Source of the DNA: Catonia carolina
Taxonomy: Eukaryota > Arthropoda > Insecta > Hemiptera > Achilidae
Direction of reading: 5' to 3'
NCBI GenBank assembly: GCA_035578175.1
Contig: JAQMRL010000003.1
Span: 88,452,469 to 88,516,468, forward strand
Length of the DNA: 64,000 nucleotides
This document shows, one piece after another, positions 58,137 to 64,000 of this stretch. Under the pieces are notes generated by a model. That model saw only the letters and a program-made list of their open reading frames with translations. It was not told the origin of the DNA and ran no database searches. Positions within the stretch are counted from its first letter, which is position 1, and the number at the start of each line of letters is the position of its first letter. A program made the position numbers and the translations under genes.

Positions 58137-58600
58137 AAAAAAATTAGGTGTGAAACACTTACACAACTTTCTCTTGCCAATGGAAATAATTAACAATAAA
58201 CCTATCATTAGTAATAAAATATTAGGAATAAACAAAAAACTAACATCAATAAACATAACCTAATTTTAATCATGAGTGAAAGACGCAAAGTGAAAATCTA
58301 TCTCAGTTTGGCTTAAAAATATGGAAAATCACTCTTTCACGCTAAACTAGGCTCTGTAGAGAAAAATGATTTAAATGCAAGTTGTAGATCTTTCAATTTT
58401 CTATAAATTTGATTATATACACTTTTGTCGTAAAATGCATACTAAGGCTAAAATCTTTAAAAAATCGATTTTTCGTGAGAAAAAACAGAAAATCGCTTAT
58501 TACCGCTAAACTAAGCGTTATACAAAAAAATTTTGAAATACTAGTTGTAGGATTTTTAATTCTCTACAACTTTTATTATATAAATTTTTGCGCTAAAATG
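58137..58600 (-). mobile_element. Family A partial copy (3' half)
   Basis: 'taggtgtgaaacacttacac' and 'aactttctcttgccaatgga' through two core modules, ending abruptly in 'gcgctaaaatgcag'. The 71-codon frame at 58409-58624 lies across it and is not coding. Confidence 0.78.
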
Positions 58601-58879
58601 CAGCGAGCACTAGTTATGTCTTAACAGTTTGGACTGAAAGCGTTGTATTTTCAAAATGACCGACGGTTTGGCACAACAGTAAATTTGCTGTTATACATCC
58701 AAACGGGTCTAATTATTTTTTAAATATTTAAAATTTTTTAATCGGTTATGTAATATGGCCGAAAATTCATATAATTTATTTTATTTTTTTCTGATCCAGA
58801 TCTGAAATAGGTTGCGTCAACAAATATTGAAAAATCTGATAAAGAAGCAAATTCTGTGAAACTGAATAGAACTTAATTA

Positions 58880-59839
58880 CGAGGGTAGGCTGATAAGTAA
58901 TGCACACATGCTTGTAGAAGACGAACAAAAAGAAATAGCAAGATGGGGTAAATAACAAATTAAAGTACAAATCTTAACCTACCAAATTATCTATTTATTT
59001 TTCAATATAGTCACCGTTAAGCATTACACATTTCTCCCAACGTTTAACAAGTTTTTTCATTCCGTCACTGAAAAATTCTTCCGACTTTCCTCGAACCCAG
59101 GACGCAATAGCTGCCTTCACCTCATTGTCCGAGCTGTAATGATTACCCTTAAGGTCTCTCTTCAGTAGAGGAAAAAAATAAAAATCGCAAGGCGCAAGGT
59201 CGGGAGAATACGGAGGGTGTAAAAATTGGTTGAAACTTCAGGTTTCTCAGAGCCTCTCCAGTTGCACGCGAAGTGTGTGGACGAGCATTGTCGTGTTGCA
59301 AAATTATTGGCGCCAGGTTGCCTCTAACACGACAAACTCGACGTCGGAGGTGTTTCAGAGTCTGTATATACTGAGCAGAATTTACCGTTGCCCCTCGTTC
59401 CAGATAATCAGTCACATAAACTCGGCGAGCATCCCAAAACACAGTCAAAAGAATTTTTTTGCGGACGGTTGTGTTTTGAACTTTTTCACAACAGGAGAAT
59501 GTGGATGACGATATTCAGCGCTCTGCCTTTTTTCTTCGGGATCGTAATGATGAACCCATGACTCGTCCCCCGTCACAATATTCAAAAGAAAGTCGTCTCC
59601 TTCGTCACGGTAGCGCTTCAAAAGTTGTTCAATTCGCGTTGTTTAATTCTCGTTGACATAGCACCAGAACACGACGCCATACTTCCACTACTCAAAACAA
59701 ACTGAATGAAAGCAACGCCTTCAAACTGCGCAGACTTGTAGAGGAGAAATAGTACTTCCACATGCCACCAGGCGCGCTACTGAAGTTTATTTAGTTGTCT
59801 TCTACAAGCATGTGTGCATTACTTATCAGCCTACCCTCG
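58880..59839 (-). mobile_element. Mariner element 3, 960 bp, perfect 43-bp TIRs
   Basis: Both ends read cgagggtaggctgataagta and continue identically for 43 bp to ...gcttgtagaagac, with TA at 58878-58879 and 59840-59841. Perfect TIRs argue for a recent insertion. The element is ~0.3 kb shorter than a complete mariner because of an internal deletion in the N-terminal part of the transposase. A fragment of another mariner lies at 62784. Confidence 0.95.
58995..59680 (-). pseudogene. Mariner transposase, N-terminally deleted, frameshifted
   Basis: ATG at 59678-59680 gives MASCSGAMSTRIKQREL before the frame is lost. It then reads EQLLKRYRDEGDDFLLNIVT-GDESWVHHYDPEEKRQS (first catalytic D in V-T-G-D-E-S), TVFWDARRVYVTDYLERGA, APIILQHDNARPHTSRA (second D) and, after another shift, PPYSPDLAPCDFYFFPLLK (third D; about 34 residues later, so DD34D) to VMLNGDYIEK and TAA at 58995-58997. 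The helix-turn-helix DNA-binding part is essentially gone. The 99-codon frame at 59149-59448 is the central piece, and the plus-strand frames here are shadows. All three catalytic residues are present, but the chain cannot be translated intact. Confidence 0.92.
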
Positions 59840-59844
59840 TAATT

Positions 59845-61370
59845 ACCGGAATGTCACGTTAATACTTACTTAAACAGCGAACGCTTAAGAAGATAGTGAA
59901 CACCATTAATTTTCGTTAAAACTTGATAGAACTTAACCATGACATGCACATCAAGCTGCCGGTAACAACTGTAACTAATACTAAACCCACCATATTTGTA
60001 AAAGGAAACTAAACAAAATGAAGGATGCGTTTTACAATACTGTTAATCAAAAAAATAGGGAGACTAAGTGCTATGATCGAGAAAATCAAAGGTATGTATG
60101 TCCATTCAAAGGACAAACTACAAATTAGATATAGCTGAAACTTAAAAGGTTTTCTAATAAAAAAATATAAAATTACAAAATTTTAAATAAATTAGTTTCT
60201 CGTAAACCACTAAGAATTTTGGTGAACCTTCTTTTAAAAAATCATAAAAATCCATGACATTTAATGTGAGCCGTAAACATAGGCTACGTTGAAATAGAAT
60301 CTACATTTGAGTCGTTTTCTCAAAAATCGTTTTGGAAATGGCCAAGTGAAATTTCGCAGGCCATTCAGTACAGGGTTGTAAGTGTTGTAATAAAACTATA
60401 AGTTTTCTCATGTAATTATTGAGATATAAAACCAATTGAAAAAGTCTCAAAATGTCACAATTTCACCAAAACTGTTTTAGAACTAAGTAAAAGATGTAAC
60501 ATTAAAAATAATTTTTAACAGTTTTAGAATGGACGTAAATATGCTTCCAAAATTTTTGCTTCATATCTCAAACGATTTCAGATTCTTGATTTAACGGGTC
60601 ATACTTAGGGTTTAGGGTTGTCACCACAATTACCCTTACACGCAAATAATTGAAATGAAAATTCTTTGATTTTTCAGTTCTATCCCTAAAAAAACACGTA
60701 TGAAATTTCAGCAGTCTAGGTGATCGGGAAGTTAGAGAATTAATGATGAGTAAGATGTGAGCGCGCTTATATGATTATATAAGATTTACAATTTTAATAC
60801 ATAAACTACAATAACAAAAACTAAATACTAGTAACTTATTTACGAACGATTGTACAAATTCAAAAAAATTAACAAAATATACCAAAAAAAAAATCACATT
60901 AATTTAATCAGAATTACAAAAAAAGTAAATTAGATGTGATGTGATAAATTTTTTGTAAGAAATGCGTTGATAATAGTTTATTCCACATAACTTAGGAACT
61001 GGTGTAAAGAAGCGTATGAGCGTATGATTGAAAGAATGAGACTAGCGTGACTCACTGTATCGCAAGGACAGACGGCAATAGTCATGTTGAAAACTGCCCA
61101 CTAATTATAATTATGCCTGCTTCTAATACTGTATTACTTGAAAGTTTCTTATGAGAAAGTCAGTACGTTAATCTTCCTCGGAAAGTGTTCTGTTTTGCGG
61201 TTAAATACAATTTAAATTAGATTTGAATCAGTTCTCGCAGTTGGGATGGCTCGCGCTGAGCATTTTCTGTAACTCAATTTTACATACAACCACAATAGCA
61301 AAGCGGAGTGTTTGTTTACATCAGTTCAAAAATAAGTATCACTGCTAATGTAGACGATAAGATGGGTGAT
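59845..61370. other. Spacer without recognised genes
   Basis: 61185-61320 is slightly more GC-rich, but no frame or motif supports an exon. Confidence 0.4.
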
Positions 61371-61374
61371 CGAT

Positions 61375-61475
61375 GAAAAAAATGACAGACCTAACCGAAA
61401 ATCGAACCTAGGACCCTTGGCGTACAAGCGTTATAATAATATATACATGTATACTGACCACTACACGACGGGGCG
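61375..61475 (-). repeat. SINE S4 copy
   Basis: Minus strand: 'ccgtcgtgtagtggtcagta' (A box), B box GGTTCGATTTTCGGTTAGG, then 'tctgtcattttttt'. The middle contains an unusual 'atacatgtatatattattat' insertion. Confidence 0.7.
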
Positions 61476-61492
61476 ATAAAACAAAAAGTGTC

Positions 61493-61830
61493 GTTTAGGT
61501 CATCAGCCGACAGGCTTGCCTTTCTCACTGAGTGGAAAAGTACGCTTATTAGCATGCCGGGCACTCTGAAAAGTACATATTTTCCACTCTGCAAATGACA
61601 CCTTCACTTCATTCACTACAGGGTCTGACTGTATAATAAAATTCATTACTTTCAGAGGAGATAACTCTGATTAGTATCTTTTACACCTCTACCTCTTCTG
61701 TTCTTAAATGCTTCAGTCATATAATTGGCTGACCATGTGATAAGAAACAGAACTATTTATTTTAGCCCTGCAACGAACAGATTGAGTGTAAATAATTTGA
61801 CACTCAATATGTCTGTTGGTATGTCACGGA
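61493..61830 (-). mobile_element. Family B copy with an internal deletion
   Basis: It starts 'ttaggtcatcagccgacagg' (3' end reversed) and runs to 'gacactcaatatgtctgttg'. About 50-60 bp between 'aggcttg' and 'cctttctcactgagtgg' are missing relative to other copies. Confidence 0.8.
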
Positions 61831-61834
61831 TTCA

Positions 61835-62438
61835 GTATAAAAACCATTAAGCCTGCTGTAAAAGGCTACAGTTATAAGGAAGTCAGTACCGTATTTACAT
61901 TTAATTTATTCTACTTTAAAAAGTTACAGGATATGAAATTGCAGCAAGCCTAGAAAGAGAATTAAAGAACACAGGATAAAAAATGTGAAACCAACGTCAA
62001 AAATAAGGTTTCTGTTGCTCATGACCAGCTCGTGTCTGACATGATGAAAAGAGGAAAGCCTACGATTCCTATTAAAATAAAATAAACATTAGAAGATTTT
62101 ATTTTAACAACAATAAATTATAAAATTGTAGCTAAAACAAAATTAAACCAGAAATCCAATTTGTCGTATTTATATTTTATTAAAAATAATTTAAACGAAA
62201 CAAGAGAGAATTTTACATATTTCTTCTTACATTTACGTCATTCGTGCATTCATATCTCGGACAAATATATTCGCGTATTTTTAAAACTCTTATTACTTTA
62301 TGCAAATATTCTTTCTCTGCTTTTTTCTTTTAGTACACCATTACTTGCTTTTTTCTCGTTTTCATGTCTGAATAAAATGTGATAACAACAGTTCATATAT
62401 CCAACCATGTTTTTAATTACATTTATAAAACAAACGAA
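61835..62438. other. AT-rich spacer
   Basis: No gene recognised. A 73-codon frame (62161-62382) is Phe/Leu/Ser-rich and not convincing. Confidence 0.4.
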
Positions 62439-62440
62439 GA

Positions 62441-62763
62441 AAACTGGTAAAGAGAAATGTAACTTAACAAAAAAACACATTTTTTAATGACAAAAACATA
62501 TTTTTTAATGAATGTAATAATAACACGTTTATAATTCTATCCGAATTAAAAACTGGTAAAGAGAAATGTAACTTAACAAAAAAACACATTTTTTAATGAC
62601 AAAAACATATTTTTTAATGAATGTAATAATAACACGTTTATAATTCTATCCGAATTAAAAACTGGTAAAGAGAAATGTAACTTAACAAAAAAACACATTT
62701 TTTAATGACAAAAACATATTTTTTAATGAATGTAATAATAACACGTTTATAATTCTATCCGAA
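62441..62763. repeat. Tandem repeat, 109-bp unit x ~3, essentially identical
   Basis: Units begin aaactggtaaagagaaatgt at 62441, 62550 and 62659. By eye every base agrees between units, including 'cacgtttataattctatccg'. Either very recent amplification or an assembly artefact. Confidence 0.95.
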
Positions 62764-62783
62764 AATATTTTCAAAACATATTA

Positions 62784-63105
62784 CGAGGGATGTTTGATAA
62801 TTAACTAGACAAATTGATAGACAAAACAATTTATTCAATGAAAATCAAGCTTAGGGTACACTATTTTTCAACATAATCTACAGGATTATTTAGACAATTG
62901 TCCCACCAGTCTGTAAGTTTCTGATTTTTTCGACGTAGAAATCCTCATCTTGCTGTCTGAACCATTCATGTATCGCTTTATTGACAGTTTCGTTGTCGTC
63001 GAACTTCTTGCTGCGTAAAACATCTTAAGAGTGGGTCAAGACAAACGAAAATCAGACGGGGCGACTTCTGAGCTGTAAGGAGAATGTGGCAAAATCTTTC
63101 ACCAA
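62784..63105 (-). pseudogene. Mariner remnant (C-terminus plus one TIR)
   Basis: The terminus cgagggatgtttgataattaac is next to TA at 62782-62783. Reading minus, the frame reads KFDDNETVNKAIHEWFRQQD, then DFYVEKIRNLQTGGTIV and, shifted, NNPVDYVEK before a stop. The W-x-x-x-x-D-x-x-F-Y-x-x-x-I and V-D-Y-V-E-K blocks are typical of mariner C-termini. 'PYSSEVAPSDFRLS' near 63075 is the degraded third-Asp block. Family A begins at about 63110 and truncates it. Confidence 0.85.
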
Positions 63106-63109
63106 ACTT

Positions 63110-64000
63110 ATTACTTTCTCTTACCTATATGAATGTATAGAAAGGAAAGTATTGTTTTTATGTCGATTTTTCGAAATCGAGTTTTCATCGGATCTACACG
63201 GTTTCAGACCCCCTGAACCCAAATATACATGTTTTTAGCGATTGGTCTATGTGTGTGTCTGCTATGTGTGTGAACAGAATATCTCAAGAACGGAACTTCG
63301 TACGAACTTGAAACTTAAAACCTAAGTTAGACACCACTACCGGACCCGACACGAACATTTTCATCAATATCGGCCAACCGGAAGTAGTAATTCGTGTCAT
63401 TTTTCAATTTTTTGCGGTTCTCAAAAATTTGTCCTACGATTTTTTTAAAAATTGCCACGTTTACTAAATTTTTTATGCTTTACAAGATAGGGTAGGCGTC
63501 ATGTCTGCTGAAATTCTTGGAAAGGCTGTTTTTACGTAAAAAAATTGTTTTTTTTTTAATTGCTGCTTTAATATGGATTTTAGCGCAAAAATGTATATAA
63601 TAAAAGTTGTAGATAATTTAAAGTCCTACAACTTTTATTTTAAACATTTTTTGTATAATGCTTAGTTTAGCGGTCATTCGCGATTTTCGGTTTTTTCTCA
63701 CGAAACGTGTGAAAAAAAATCGATTTTTTTAGATTTTAGCCTTGGTATGCATTTTACGACAAAACTGTATATATAATAAAATTTATAGGAAATTATAGAT
63801 CTAAAACTTTTATTTAGAGCATTTTTCTCTAGAGCCTAGTTTTAGCGTGAAAGAGTGATGTTCCGTATTTTTAAGCCAATCTGAGGTTGATTTTCATTTT
63901 GCGTTTTTTCCAATCATGATTAAAATAAGGTTAGGTCTATTTAAAGTTAGTTTTTTGTTTATTTCTAATGTTTTATTACTTAGGTTATACTGGTCATTAT
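63110..64000 (+). mobile_element. Family A element, cut by window end
   Basis: 5' terminus actttctcttacctatatga, TG tract (63248-63270), and all core modules up to 'taggttatactggtcattat'. The 3' inverted motif and hairpin would lie just beyond the window. The 5' edge lacks the usual T-run and abuts the mariner remnant. Confidence 0.88.

Overview
The window is AT-rich nuclear DNA from an animal, most likely an insect. The evidence is indirect: DD34D mariner transposases, a Tc1-type terminal repeat, jockey-like and other non-LTR reverse transcriptases, tRNA-derived SINEs with A/B boxes, and long gene-free AT-rich spacers. A hemipteran would fit this repeat mix, but nothing here proves the order. 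I found no convincing host protein-coding exon, functional tRNA/rRNA gene, operon or CRISPR array. Nearly all open frames are short chance frames, frames across dinucleotide repeats, or decayed transposon coding sequence.

The dominant component is one repeat family, called family A here. It has about 20 complete, partial or rearranged copies spread over the whole window on both strands. Complete copies are about 0.9-1.0 kb. They begin with ACTTTCTCTTGCC, carry a (TG)n tract about 130-150 bp in, have a core of related ~100-200 bp modules, and end with the inverted motif GGCAAGAGAAAGT followed by a small hairpin (GTGTGA-GTGTT-TCACAC) and a T-run. This is the architecture of non-autonomous Helentron/DINE-1-like elements. 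That classification is an inference.

Other families: a SINE-like family B (~395 bp, AAC-rich tail, 11-bp target-site duplications); tRNA-derived SINEs S1 (13- and 12-bp duplications), S2 and S3 (related 3' tails) and S4; foldback or long-TIR elements at 16.3, 46.6, 49.0 and 52.6 kb; inverted-repeat family H (13.0 and 22 kb); a repeat set C/D/E seen in several combinations; and three mariner lineages.

Layout. 0-12 kb: family A copies, a nested SINE S1, two LINE RT C-terminal remnants, a Tc1-like MITE, SINE S2. 12-24 kb: family H, a LINE with a YADD box, a foldback element, mariner copy 1, tandem family B copies, a complete A copy and a ~370-bp local duplication. 24-36 kb: LINE remnants, a complete SINE S1, and a rearranged mariner (33.9-34.5 kb). 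36-46 kb: family B with a clear duplication, a jockey-like LINE with poly(A) and duplication inserted in family G, and several A copies including a foldback derivative and a tandem-expanded one. 46-58 kb: foldback family J, nested A insertions, the C/D/E complex. 58-64 kb: a mariner with 43-bp perfect TIRs, a perfect 109-bp x3 tandem repeat, a truncated third mariner, and a final A copy cut by the window edge.

The genes do not work together in a pathway. The window is best read as a stratified transposon graveyard whose nesting order can be reconstructed.
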